Made by a program: the position numbers and the translations under genes
From: Heliocidaris tuberculata
Taxonomy: Eukaryota > Echinodermata > Echinoidea > Camarodonta > Echinometridae
DNA length: 64,000 nucleotides
Assembly: GCA_025618425.1 (NCBI GenBank)
Contig: CM046845.1
Coordinates: 9,629,439-9,693,438 of the forward strand
Direction: 5' to 3'
In this document: piece after piece, positions 46,307 to 57,211 of the stretch
How the letters are laid out: every line of letters begins with the position of its first letter
How positions within the stretch are numbered: the first letter of the stretch is position 1
Notes under the pieces: generated by a model
What the model saw: only the letters and a program-made list of their open reading frames with translations
Databases searched by the model: none
What the model was told of the DNA's origin: nothing

Positions 46307-46929
46307 ATGTTATGTATGCTGAAAGAACCCCGCCCAAAGAGCTATGGACAATACAACCTGATTGCATGAGATTCCAGAGATCCCAGTGTTTTATTCGGAA
46401 AGTAAGATGCGGTCATAAGCCGTGTAGACATTTATACGATACTATACTGAAGTCACTCTCCGGCAATGAAAGGTGCAAAAACGAAAATGCTGCTAGGCGT
46501 AGGTTTTATCACTTAAATCAAATAGAAAAGTTGATAATGTCCTATATGTCTATGATTAAGATTATAATAGAGAAAATGACATTTTATCTATTAGCGTCGT
46601 TATCAATTTAATTTCAATATCAAACCTAAAATCACCAGTTGAGGATTTGGTTACTTTTGGCTGTAGATATAGTCATTAATCAGGACAATTTTAATCCTCT
46701 CATTCATCGGTGTAAATCCGTTTCGAGGAGTGGGAGGGGAGGGGATGATCGAAATCTTTTGCCGAAATTTTCGAGCGCAATTACACACACGAGAATCGGA
46801 ATCGGACAAATCGGAATTATTGTGACCTTCTAATCTTATCTTTGGTTTTTAATAGCATTTCAAAAAGAAATGTTAAACTACTATAATCGTCGGGTAAGAT
46901 AGATTTATAAAATATTTCAACAACTGATT

Positions 46930-47052
46930 CATTAAAATATTATTTCTTCTTTGAAAAGTGGAGGGGGGTATATTTGTACAGGCCATCCCCCTTCCCTTAA
47001 AAGTAGGGGGTATATACCGCCACCCCTCCCCCCCCCCCCCCCCCGGATTTCC
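46930..47052. mobile_element. GTATATACCCCC element, copy 1
   Basis: TTATTTCTTCTTTGAAAAGTGG, GGTATATTTGTACAGGCC and GGGGGTATATACC plus a C run. Inverse relative at 51442-51568. Confidence 0.6.
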
Positions 47053-47169
47053 GCTAGTGCTTTCATTCTAAATAAACTCAAGGTACTCTTTTTCTTACCT
47101 CTCTATGTCGCCATCTATTGAATACTCGCGATCAAGGGGCAGGGATTGGAATTAAAGCTCATTTACAGT

Positions 47170-47656
47170 ATTGGTAGCAAAAAGGAAATTGAAAAGAAAC
47201 ATGTTAAATATAGTCTCATTTTGTTCTCCTTGTATCAAAAGATGTCTGTAAGAGATCATTTGGTATTCCATCTATGATTTCTGGTGAATTTCAGTGTAAA
47301 TATCTGTAAGGAATGCTTGATCACTGCCATTATGCTAGGACCCTTCCACCCTGACGGCTCCCCGCACAGCAATCTTGGGGCTTCGTGTGTGCACTGTGTG
47401 TAGCTACTCATTATTGGTTTTACATGTGTGTGTGTACAGTGTATAGCACATGCTGCCTTTGTTGGGATTTTACGTGCCTGTCCCGGCACATAAATTAGTT
47501 TTTGCCTCTTATTTGTTTAATAATAAACTTTAGGAGGCGAAATCTTCAGTGTCTTAGTATTGCTAGTATCTTGCCATTTATCAACAAAAATTGAAGAAAT
47601 CTGACGAACAGTTTTTGAGGGCTTACCAAAACTTTACATGACCTTTAAAGGGATTG
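47170..47656 (-). repeat. Interspersed repeat about 500 bp, copy B
   Basis: Reverse-complement relative of 10318-10818, colinear over nearly its whole length with few changes. Confidence 0.88.
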
Positions 47657-48179
47657 ATTAAATTTGTGAAAAATTCAAAAATCAGCTCAAATGCCAGTGA
47701 ATTGTGTGAAATCCTCTACATATACAATTAAGGATATGTGAAAGTATGAGAGAAAATGGAACCCGTTTACTATCCTAAAAAAGAGAAAAAAGCGATCGAT
47801 CGCTATAGCGCAAGTCCCTCGGCTTCTTCGCTACGCTGCAGCGCGCTGCAGTCACAAAAACCAAGCACCAGCGCTTGGCGATTTCAGAGCGGGTTTCCAG
47901 CCCGTGAAGAAATAGGGATCCGTTCATTGTACGGTACTCTGTGACAGAACCGTAAGAGTTATTTAGGGTTCGGTGGTACTCTATCCCGACATCAATGTTC
48001 AATCGTAAATATCCTGATATATAAACGACCGATCAGCTTATAAAACTCAGGTGATTCATGTCTGACCTAAAGGTTTGCAATTATGATTACAGCATTAGCT
48101 GGAACAGTGATTTTTTTTTCAATCCTGGGCAAAGCTAATCAATCCCTTTAAAATAAGCTCAAGGGCTTTCCCAAACCAT

Positions 48180-49040
48180 ATTGTGTGAAGGTTGTTCATG
48201 CTAAGTAAACATTGTGCTTCAGCCGCGTCAGCAATGTGTAAATGTTCTTAAATCATCTCCATAGCCACAGTGTATAATATTTCATCACACGTTGTGAACA
48301 CTGTTCCTTTATCTGGTTAACAGTGTAAAATTATTTTAAGATCATCTCTGCAGCCACAGTGTGTCATAGTTCTTCACACCGTCTGAATTGAATACTGTGC
48401 TTTTACCTTATCAAAGTTAAAGTGTTCTTAAATAATTTCGGTTGATTAGAAAAAGGCGTGTAACATTATTTTGTCACACTTTGTAAACACTGTGCTTTTA
48501 TGCCTCCCAACACTGCAAAAGTATTCTTAAAATCGTCTTCCCAGGAGTGTGTCACATATAGTATGTCAGAACTGTGTGAATACTATGATTTTACCCTGTC
48601 AACACTGTGGAGTGTCCCAAAATAATCTCCATAGCCACAGCGCATTATAGGTTCTACACCGTGTTTAAAAGTGCTTTTACCTCCTTGACTCTGTGAAAGT
48701 ATTTTAAAAAAATCTCTTCACAGCGCGTCATAGTTTGTCACACTGTGTAAACACTGTGCTTTTATCTCGTAAACAATGTGAAAGTGTTCAAAAATCATCT
48801 CCATAGCCAGAGTGTGTAACATGTCACACTATGGGAACAATGTGCTCTTACTTTGTAAACGCTGTGAAGGTGTTCAGAAATCAGAGTGTGACATACTAGT
48901 TTGTCACAATTTGTGAACACTGTGAAAGTGTTCTAAAATCATTTTGTGGTCAAGTGCGTAACAGTTTGTTCCGTATGTGATCACATGTGCTTTTGCCTTT
49001 CTAAAAACTGGGAAAGTGTTCGTTAATCATCTCCATAGAC
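48180..49040. repeat. Degenerate tandem repeat, about 88-bp unit, 9-10 copies
   Basis: Each unit carries an AATCATCTCCATAGCCACAG-like start, TTTGTCACACTGTGTGAACA-like middle and GTGCTTTTACCT...AAAGTGTTC end. Unit starts fall near 48253, 48340, 48432, 48531, 48622, 48710, 48794, 48877, 48937 and 49025. Confidence 0.85.
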
Positions 49041-51140
49041 AGGGGCGGATCCAGGATTTTGTTAGGGGGGGGGGGCAAATCTCCGAAAATTTTCTGACAA
49101 GCAAAAAAAAAAAGGGTTATCAGATTTTTTTGTTTGGGCAATTGGCCCGTCTTGAATATAATAACATATATGTACAATGATGAAGTTTTGAATTAAGTTA
49201 CAACGATGGGGTACACTGGTATTTCCGACGGAATCAAATGGGGCTGAGTTTAAAGCCTTTTTCCCCTCCTTGTGACTTCCTTGCTGAAATTTACTATCCA
49301 TATTCTGCAATACTGTTACAAGATAGAAAATGAATCCAGTCATCAAATTGATTTCAAGTTGACCTGATTTCTGTTTCTTCATGTAGTTAAACAGTTAAAG
49401 ATTGATGGTAATTTCCATGGGATGAGGAGGTTGACATTTGGCACTCCATAAATCTATGTGTTGGTAAGGGGTGAAATCATCATCACCCCCCCCCCCCCCT
49501 CAACAGCAAGGCCCCGTCTGTGACCCTTCACCTCCAGTCCAACACAATCTCAACCACTGGCGTAGCCAGGGGGGGGGCACAAGGGGGCCATGGCCCCCCT
49601 GTTGATCGGAGAGCAAAAAAAAAAAAAAAAAAAAAAAAAATAATTTCCTTTTCACATGCTGGTCTTACTAGGACTTACCCTACCCCTACCTTACAATCGA
49701 AATAAGGAAAAATAAAATGGAAATATTACCAAAAAAGTAAACAAAATAAACACTGCTTTCATTTCCAGCAAAAACTGTTCCTTTCCAAATCATAACCCCG
49801 AAACTTTGTTAACAACATTGACTAAGTAGATTGGTAACAGAACATTTATATTTCTTTTAGTTTGTCGAGAGTTGAAAGAAATTGTACTCAGAATGATGAA
49901 GAGGCGTATCAGTTATTCTTGCCGAATATAAACCTCTCTTTGTGAATGGGTATATGTCCGATGGAGGCAATAACCATTTTCTTCGTTTTGTAAATCTTGA
50001 GTTTGTTTAAGAGTTATCATTGTGGTAGCCAACATTGCTTTTATACGAAAACAATGTCACCGTTATATCATTTTTATGGTCTTCATCCGAGGAGAAGCAA
50101 AACACTGTTTTTCAAGGTAGAGTTCGATTTTATAGAGGAATATTCAAAAAAGATACAATTTCATTCTTTGTTCAAGTCGTATTTTATATACTAGTAAGTC
50201 ATCGGACGAGATGCTTTCTGCTTTGATGTTTACAGTTTTGAGTCAAATCTATTATCACTAAATTGAATGACAAAAACGGCCTTCACATGTGGCAAATCAT
50301 GTGCGCTTGACTTGGTTGTATGAAGACTTTGTTTAGCCCGTTCTCTATGTGTAATTACATTATTTCCATATGTTTTTATTACAAATTGTGATCTCTATAC
50401 TCTTTACACGATGTAATTCTAATATTTTTCCGTGCTAAATACTCACATTGATGTTCATTTTGGTTACAAAAATTAATCAAACTATATAATTCCTCAGTAC
50501 TTAAATGAAGGAGTACGTAGCTGGATTCGTGTAGTATATACGAATTAGGCAACTAATGAACAACCTCTAACCGAGAAAATGAGATAAAGAGCTAAACAAG
50601 GCAGCTAAATAAATTGCTAAAGTCTTTTACATACACCTAATAAAGATGTTGCATGTGTTTTCAAATGAGACTACCGCTTGAGATGAGATATAAATTCCAC
50701 TCCATGAGAAAGGGCGTCCTCTTAGTCATATGTTAGTCAATAGTCAGTGTGTCTGTGTGTGGGTTTTTGGTTGTTAGTCTGTATATTTTCCTATCCGAAA
50801 ACACGGGTTTCAACGTTTCGTATGTACACTGGTACAGCTATTTATACACACCAACTACATGTAATTTTGCGTATTGCTTGGAATTCTGGAGCCCCAAGGA
50901 GTGGTAATCCTTCCACTACAATTCATTCCAGCGGAGTAGAGAAAAAAAAAATCCTATTTCATCTGTCACTTCTCAAGTAGGTTACACCAGAATAGAATTT
51001 TAGGGTGCAGAAAATGCCATTTTCATGACCTGGTTTTAAAAAATTTTCCTACCGTGGGAGGGGGATACCCCCTCCCACACCCTCCCCCGCTCGGTCGCTT
51101 CGCTCCCTCGCCTTGGCCCCCCCTCTTGAAAAATCCTGGC
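49040..51140. other. Decayed GGCGTAGCCAGG/poly-G elements, no gene
   Basis: GGGGCGGATCCAGGATTTTGTT plus a G run (49043-49077), a C run (49486-49499), ACTGGCGTAGCCAGGGGGGG (49556-49575), a run of 26 A, and AAATCCTGGCTACGCCAGTG (51129-51148). The AT-rich sequence between has only short frames. Confidence 0.55.
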
Positions 51141-51289
51141 TACGCCAGTGATCTCAACATATTCCAAATAACATCTTAATGAGTTGTATGCAGACCACTG
51201 TGGTGATGCGGAAAACCCCTACTGAGGATTATAGGGATATCCATTCAAACAGATCAGACACGATTTAGCTGTCAGACGCTTCAACAAGT

Positions 51290-51425
51290 CCGTCTCACGC
51301 GAGGCGTCATTTCAATTGCATCAGTACCTGCGTTAACAGATTCTGTGAAGGCAATCATCCCATACGCTAGTAATGGTTATTAAAAGTATCTTTGCACTGT
51401 TCATTTTGCAAAAACCATGATAACT
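51290..51425. repeat. Relative of the 34290-34560 repeat, without the minisatellite expansion
   Basis: GAGGCGTCATTTCAATTGCATCAGTACCTGCGT is followed by TGTGAAGGCAAT and CACTGTTCATTTTGCA, the same flanks as at 34290-34560, but with a single 36-bp unit in place of five. Confidence 0.65.
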
Positions 51426-51441
51426 TTTTATACGATATAAC

Positions 51442-51568
51442 CACTGGCGTAAATCCCGGGGGATGGGGGTATATATACCCCCCCCCCCACACACACACAC
51501 TTTTCGGGGAGGGGGGGGGGGGAAGGCCTGTACAAATATACCCCCACTTTTCAAGGAAGAAATAATTT
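51442..51568. mobile_element. GTATATACCCCC element, copy 2
   Basis: CACTGGCGTAAATCCCGGGG, GGGGGTATATATACCCCC, GGCCTGTACAAATATACC, CACTTTTCAAGGAAGAAATA: the same blocks as 46930-47052 in reverse. Confidence 0.6.
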
Positions 51569-52019
51569 CCATATCAATCGATTATTGATAAAATTGATAC
51601 AAACTGATATAAAAGACTCTTATAGTAGTGAGAATTCCTCCTTGAAATGCAATTAAAATGCCAAAGATATGATTTGAATGTGGCCCGATATTTCCGATTT
51701 TATATATCAAAATCTCTCATCCATGTCCATTACTAACATGTTTTCCATTGGTACAAATGGGCATTGCATCCCCGCCTCTTTAATGTGCAGTTAATGCAAA
51801 ATGTAGGCCTAATAAAACATGATATTATAAACAAAGTGTAGAAAACAAGCTCAGATATTTTCACGTCATGCTGAGGACACGAGGAGACTTCTCGGGGCTA
51901 TACACCATTCTCCAAAATGACAGTCTACCTAATACATTTTCTACAAGTTCATGAGTCTTCTTTCAGGATTCGGAATGACGCATCAACTCTTTAGAGAAAT
52001 TTTGGGATTATTTAAAATC

Positions 52020-54757
52020 AGGCGCTGTGGGGGGGGGGGGGGGGTGTACAGTGTCCCCAGTATTTCAGGAATTGCGGTATCCTAGAAGTTTCCCCTTTTA
52101 AATATGAAAGTGTGCTTTTACTTCAGATAAGTGCCCCCTTTCCTTTATATTCCTGCCCGTTCCACATTCTTACAATTTGATTTTATTACTATTGATAATT
52201 ATCAGAGGCCTATTAAAATCTGAGAGGTGCCCCTTCTTCCTTGACAACTGTAAGAAGTGCCCATTTTACAATATTCTTTTTGGTAAGTGCTCCCTTTATT
52301 TTATTTTAATAAACGAGCCACTTCCCTTTTCACCTCTTACAAAACCCCAAATAAAATCTTTCCTCCGACAATTCCCTTTTAAATTATTTACATCAAATGT
52401 ACCTATTAATCCCTTTCAGTAAGTGCATTTTTTTTTTTTACATTCTCACTTTTCAGATACAAGAATTACCCCCTTTCCATCTGATAAGTGCATCTTCACC
52501 TGTGGCAATTGCCTCTATTCAAATTTGAGAAGTGCCCGTTCTAATTTGACAAGTGCCCCTTTCGCCTTCTGCTAAATGACACTTGTCATCTCTGATGAGT
52601 GCCCCTTTACACCTCTGATAAGTTTCCCTTAATTCATTTTGACACGGGCTCCTTTTCTTTCTAAGAAGTACACGTATTCCTTTTGATAAGAGCCCCTCTT
52701 CTTTTATTTAAAAAAAAAAAAAAAACGCCCCTTTTCCATTCTCATAAGTGCCTTTTCACCTCTGGTAAAGTGCCAATATTCATGTGCGACAAATACCACA
52801 TGTTTCATCCTTTGATAATTGCTCTTTTTTAATAATTATGACACATTCCTGTTCCTTTTCTTTTCTGATAAGTACCATTTTCGTTCTTGATAAGGGCCTC
52901 CTTTTTCTTCCTCCATAATTTGTGCCCCTAATTTAGAGCAACTTTACTTTAATTTCGTCAAAGCTCGCTCGCTATGCTCGCTCACATTTATATTTGATAT
53001 TGTTATGTTACTTATTAGAGGTCTTTTCAGTCTCTCATGCCGGGACTGTGTTTAAAAACTTTTCAGAACTGAGTTTTTCCTCTTTATATGATGTTATTGA
53101 TCACCAATATGCAGGCTCACAAATCTTTAAAAATTGCTCGCTCGCTTTACTCGCTCGCACATTAATATGTAGGTCATCAAACCCAACTGCAAACTTTAAT
53201 GCTTAAGTAAATTATATTAGAGCATGTAAGAGAGAAACCTAATTGAAATCCCTATCAATGACATCACAATGTAGGGTATATATGCCAATATTTAGAGATG
53301 GTATATTTTTCCCGTTGTAGGTGCCCTCCCCCCCCCCCCCCCCCGCACCAGAAATAGCCCTTGATTATCGGTGCCCCCAACTTTGGAAATTTCCGCTCAA
53401 TATTGCGATCATACCCCCCCCCCCCCCCCCCCACTCCTTGAACCGGATTTACGCCGGTGGATATCACTCTCTCATGACTCGCAAAAGACGGTACAAGCCG
53501 GGGCAAAGGAGCGTCTTTCAAAGTGCGGGGCACCGGCGAAAAAAAAAAAAAAAAACATTTTTAAGGAAAAAAGGGGCACCTACAAGTGGTGAACATAAAG
53601 CGATAAAATGCAACAATTTTGTGACATTGGTATTACCCTACAGTCTAATTAATATATTAACAAGCATCATCTTCTTCATTTTTATTGTGGTTCTGGACAC
53701 TGCTTCAGCTTTCCCAATTAGCAGTTGTGTGTAATGTGCGAGCGAAGCGATTGAGCTTTTTTCTAATGCTGCAGTCCTTGGGTTTACAGCGATATAATGA
53801 AAATGACAACATCAAATTCATTGTGGGGGAAAGTCGAATGATCTTTTAATTCGTACGTTAAACCTAGTGTCTTCATTAGGATTACATCGATATCAACATA
53901 CTTTTCGCTGTCTGATTGATTTCATAATATACTACAAGAGCGAGAATGACGAGCTAGTTTGGGGGAAATTTTCAGAAAATATTGCACTTACTTGGTGTAA
54001 ATTATGGGCAAATTCGAGAAAGCTGAATGAGAAATCCTTTGCTTGTGTGGGGGGGGGGGATGGGCCTTGTGCCCCTCTTTCCTCCGCTGCCTTACATTGT
54101 AGTTGAGCATAATAGGTACCTGTTCCTGCCATAGACAAATTAAAACTACTACATCAAGCACCAATTCTTTGAAGCCTTTTTTGTTGTTGTTAGAAACATT
54201 AGGAAATATAGGTAGAATGGGGCACTTATCAGAAGAGGAAGGGGCGCTTATCAGAGGTGGAAAGGGTCACTTATGAGAAGAGGAATAGGGCACATATTTG
54301 ATAGTAAAAGGGGCACTTATCAGAAACGGAAAATGGACACTTATCAGCAGGGAAAAGGGGGAACTATCAAAAGTAAAAATGCACTTATCAAAGGATAAAA
54401 GGGCGCATAATTAATAGAAAGAAAAGGGGCAATTATTAGATTTGAAAAGGGGCAATAATCGGAAGGGAAAAAGGGGCACCTATCCAAAGTAAAATTGCAC
54501 TTATCAGAAGGAGAAAAGGGCACCTATTAGACAGATAAGGAGGCAATTATGAGATATGAAAAGGGACACTTATCTGAAGGAGAAAAAAGAGCACTAATCA
54601 GAAGGGGAAAGGACACTTATTAGAAAGGAAAAAGGGAAAATTTCAGTAGTAAAAAGGGCTTCAGAAATAAAAAGGGCACTGTTGGGGTACTTGAAAAAGT
54701 GGCGGCACTGTGCCCCCTGCCCCCCCCCCCCCCCCCTAGGAGCGCCGCCTCTGGGTA
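52020..54757. mobile_element. Foldback transposon with tandem-unit inverted arms (TU-like)
   Basis: The left arm (about 52090-52930) consists of degenerate units around CTGATAAGTGCCCCTTTTC spaced about 30 bases; the right arm (about 54214-54680) holds the reverse complement, GGGGCACTTATCAGAAG. Termini GGCGCTGTGGGG and CAGTGTCCCC at the left mirror CACTGTGCCCC and a C run plus GAGCGCCGCC at the right. The middle (52940-54200) is AT-rich, has TCGCTCGCT stretches and a further C-run element (53320-53580), and shows no transposase. Confidence 0.72.
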
Positions 54758-54850
54758 CAAGTTACTGACGAGGTCCTAACGTCAGCAAATGACGTTTCGT
54801 GTGACCCGGTCTTTTACAGCAGCGCCTCAAATTATGTTGAGCTCAAATAT
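54758..54850. repeat. Piece of the 34600-34690 repeat
   Basis: TACAAGTTACTGACGAGGTCCTAACGTCA resembles 34616-34650 (GCAAGTCACTGACGCGGTCCTGACGTCA) and stands right after the foldback element. Confidence 0.55.
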
Positions 54851-54879
54851 AGTCAGATATACTGGTCCACAGGCATGAA

Positions 54880-54985
54880 AGGTGGAGAGTGGCAAATGTA
54901 GATGACGATCTTTCCAAAGGATTCGAACCTCCAACCTCTTGATCGAAAGTCAAGTGAATGAACGACTTCAGATAAATGCTGTCTC
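54880..54985 (-). mobile_element. Decayed tRNA-derived SINE
   Basis: On the minus strand GGTTGGAGGTTCGAATCCTT contains a perfect B box (GGTTCGAATCC) preceded by an arm-like CACTTGACTTTCGATCAAGA. The A-box half is degraded, so it is not a tRNA gene. Confidence 0.5.
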
Positions 54986-55469
54986 GCTTGAGGATGATAT
55001 CCCCCTAAACAAATGTAGGAATTTCAAGAAATTCAACCGACAATTTATTTTGAAAAATCTTTTCCATCAAAGGGACGTTGTGCATGGAATTACTTGATAA
55101 AAAAAAAGAAAAAAGGAACGACTAGAATTTCTAAAACAATATTTTTTCACGCACAGTTTCGCATGCTGGGAAATATATTTCTTTCGCAAACTTCTATAAT
55201 AAGGATGTATCTGGAGAGCACTAAAGACGGTGTGAAAATTGGTCTTGATTAAACCGGTGTATTTTTTTCGTATCCCCTTTGCAATCTTTAGACGAAGTAT
55301 GGACAACTAAGACTCCACTAATATGGCACGGATTCTTTTTGAAATATGAAATTCAGCTAGCAGTAAAAAAAGTTCACTAGATTCGATTAAAGTGTATACA
55401 CAGTACTTTTCATTTTATTTAATGTGAAATTTCACGTGTCCTTTCCTTTATCTTTCTCTGTTAAATGTA

Positions 55470-55756
55470 CACTGTAAAAAATAACTGTAAAACTACAGGT
55501 TTTTGGGCCCTTGAAATTACAAGTTATTGCCGTTATTTCAATGTTACAGTCTTTTTCCTGTAAAACAACAGCAAGTTCGTTGGTTTACCGGAAATCAGCA
55601 TATATTTACAATCGCCCGGCATAAATTTTATGTAATTTTATTGTAAATATATGCTGATTTCCGGTTTTAAAAAAAAACTGTAGAAAAACGGGCATTGCCG
55701 GCATCCTGACTGCCAGGAAATTTCCCGTGAAAAAAACTGCAATTTTTTTAACAGTG
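55470..55756. mobile_element. MITE with CACTGTAAAAAA termini and TA duplication
   Basis: 287 bases. Left CACTGTAAAAAATAACTG, right GCAATTTTTTTAACAGTG, TA on each side (55468-55469, 55757-55758). Inner palindrome CCGGAAATCAGCATATATTT / AAATATATGCTGATTTCCGG. Confidence 0.8.
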
Positions 55757-55977
55757 TATTATCCCGCATTATCTCACCTTTCCGTTAAAAAAAAAATTGG
55801 AATCGGATAAAGCTTTCGTCCCAACATAGGTGCAGTTTGCACATGTAAGATCTTGCAAAGTATCCTTTCTGCAGAGGAAAAAGAGTGGATATTCTAATGT
55901 AAAGTGAAACGTTGTTGTCGTTATCATATTAAAAGTCTTTAAGGCCATCTGGTCAAAAAAATAAATCAATCAATCCA

Positions 55978-56010
<33 letters not shown>
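55978..56010. repeat. Poly(A) run
   Basis: Over 30 consecutive A; possibly a retroposed tail, but no transcript body can be recognised beside it. Confidence 0.9.
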
Positions 56011-56013
<3 letters not shown>

Positions 56014-56212
56014 ACGCTTTCACACAACCAATTTTTATAGTCTTCACTGGCCTCCTGAAGAACAAAACGATCATGTGGAGAGGGGAAGATAGAGAGTATA
56101 TCAGCTGATAATGATGATGATTATGTTCCAGACTCACTGTAGATGATTTTAAAAGAAAACTGAAAATAGACATAATGACAGAATTATCTTTTTACTTCAA
56201 GCGTTTTGAGCA

Positions 56213-56490
56213 TCATCATTGGGCATCATCTTCATCATCACAACCATCATCATCCATCACCATCATCGCCACCACCATCATAATCATAATCATCACATCA
56301 TCGTCACCATCATGATCATAATCATGATCATGATCAGCATCATCGTATTATCACCACCATCACCATCACCATCACCATCATCACCATCACCATCATCACC
56401 ATCACCATCATCACCACCATTACCATCACCATCACCATCACCATCACCATCATCACCATCATCACCATCACCATCATCACCACCATTTGG
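56213..56490. repeat. (ATC)n/(ACC ATC)n microsatellite
   Basis: CATCATCACCATCACCATC tract. Translated frames (poly-His/Ser-Pro or Asp-Gly) are artefacts. Confidence 0.95.
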
Positions 56491-56748
56491 ACTAATGTAC
56501 AACATCCACTAACAGGGTCATAGGGACATATGAATATGAGTCAATGCATATATTTTCATCAGATCTGTATTCTTCTTTATTTCAATGCATTACCTCTACG
56601 TGAGACATACAGAAGTACAAAAACCACCACCATGAAACCAGGATTGTGTTTAGTTTCTTTTCTACTACTTGATATTCTGCTTCTTTCCAGAAAATCGTAT
56701 TCAGGAGAGGAATAAAATAAACATTTGTTACTATGTAAACAAGGCATG

Positions 56749-57211
56749 TAGGATTGTTTCTGTACCGATTTCAATATTTCAAATATCTTTGTAACTTTCA
56801 AATTATAAAAATTAAACTTCAACAACGAGTCACACATTGAATTGATATTTCTCACTCGTGTCATCAAGGTCTTTGAATCGGCGATGACTTTTTACATCTA
56901 CTTCAAACTTGGGTTACAACAAAAATATATAATATTTTACACTATTCAGACCCGTTTCAGCCTCTATTCAAAGTGTTCAAACCTCTGTTTACACTATTCT
57001 TTCTTCTCTTAGCATTATTCCACTTAATGACATGATTGTCGGGCATTACAAAATATGCTCTAGGTGTTTTCAATTTCTTTCTCTGTAGGATTGTCTCTGT
57101 ACTGATTTCAATATTACAAATATCTTTGTAACTTTCAAATTATACAAATTAAACTTCAACAGTGAGTCACACATTGAATTGATATTTCTCACTTGTGTCA
57201 TCAAGATCTTG
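56749..57211. repeat. Direct duplication of a 125-bp segment
   Basis: AGGATTGT.TCTGTAC.GATTTCAATATT through GTGTCATCAAG.TCTT occurs at 56749-56873 and 57087-57211 with only a handful of differences. Confidence 0.85.

Noticed and set aside
46312..46611. 99-codon plus-strand frame with several Cys
   Set aside because: Cys spacing fits no zinc finger or secreted family I can name, and the sequence is flanked by foldback elements.
53867..54106. 79-codon frame inside the 52-54.7 kb foldback
   Set aside because: Contains a G-run-derived Gly stretch and lies wholly in the non-autonomous element.
54905..54960. Possible tRNA gene (B box GGTTCGAATCC)
   Set aside because: No matching acceptor stem or A box; better explained as a decayed SINE.
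56219..56512. His/Ser-Pro-rich frame
   Set aside because: (ATC)n microsatellite.
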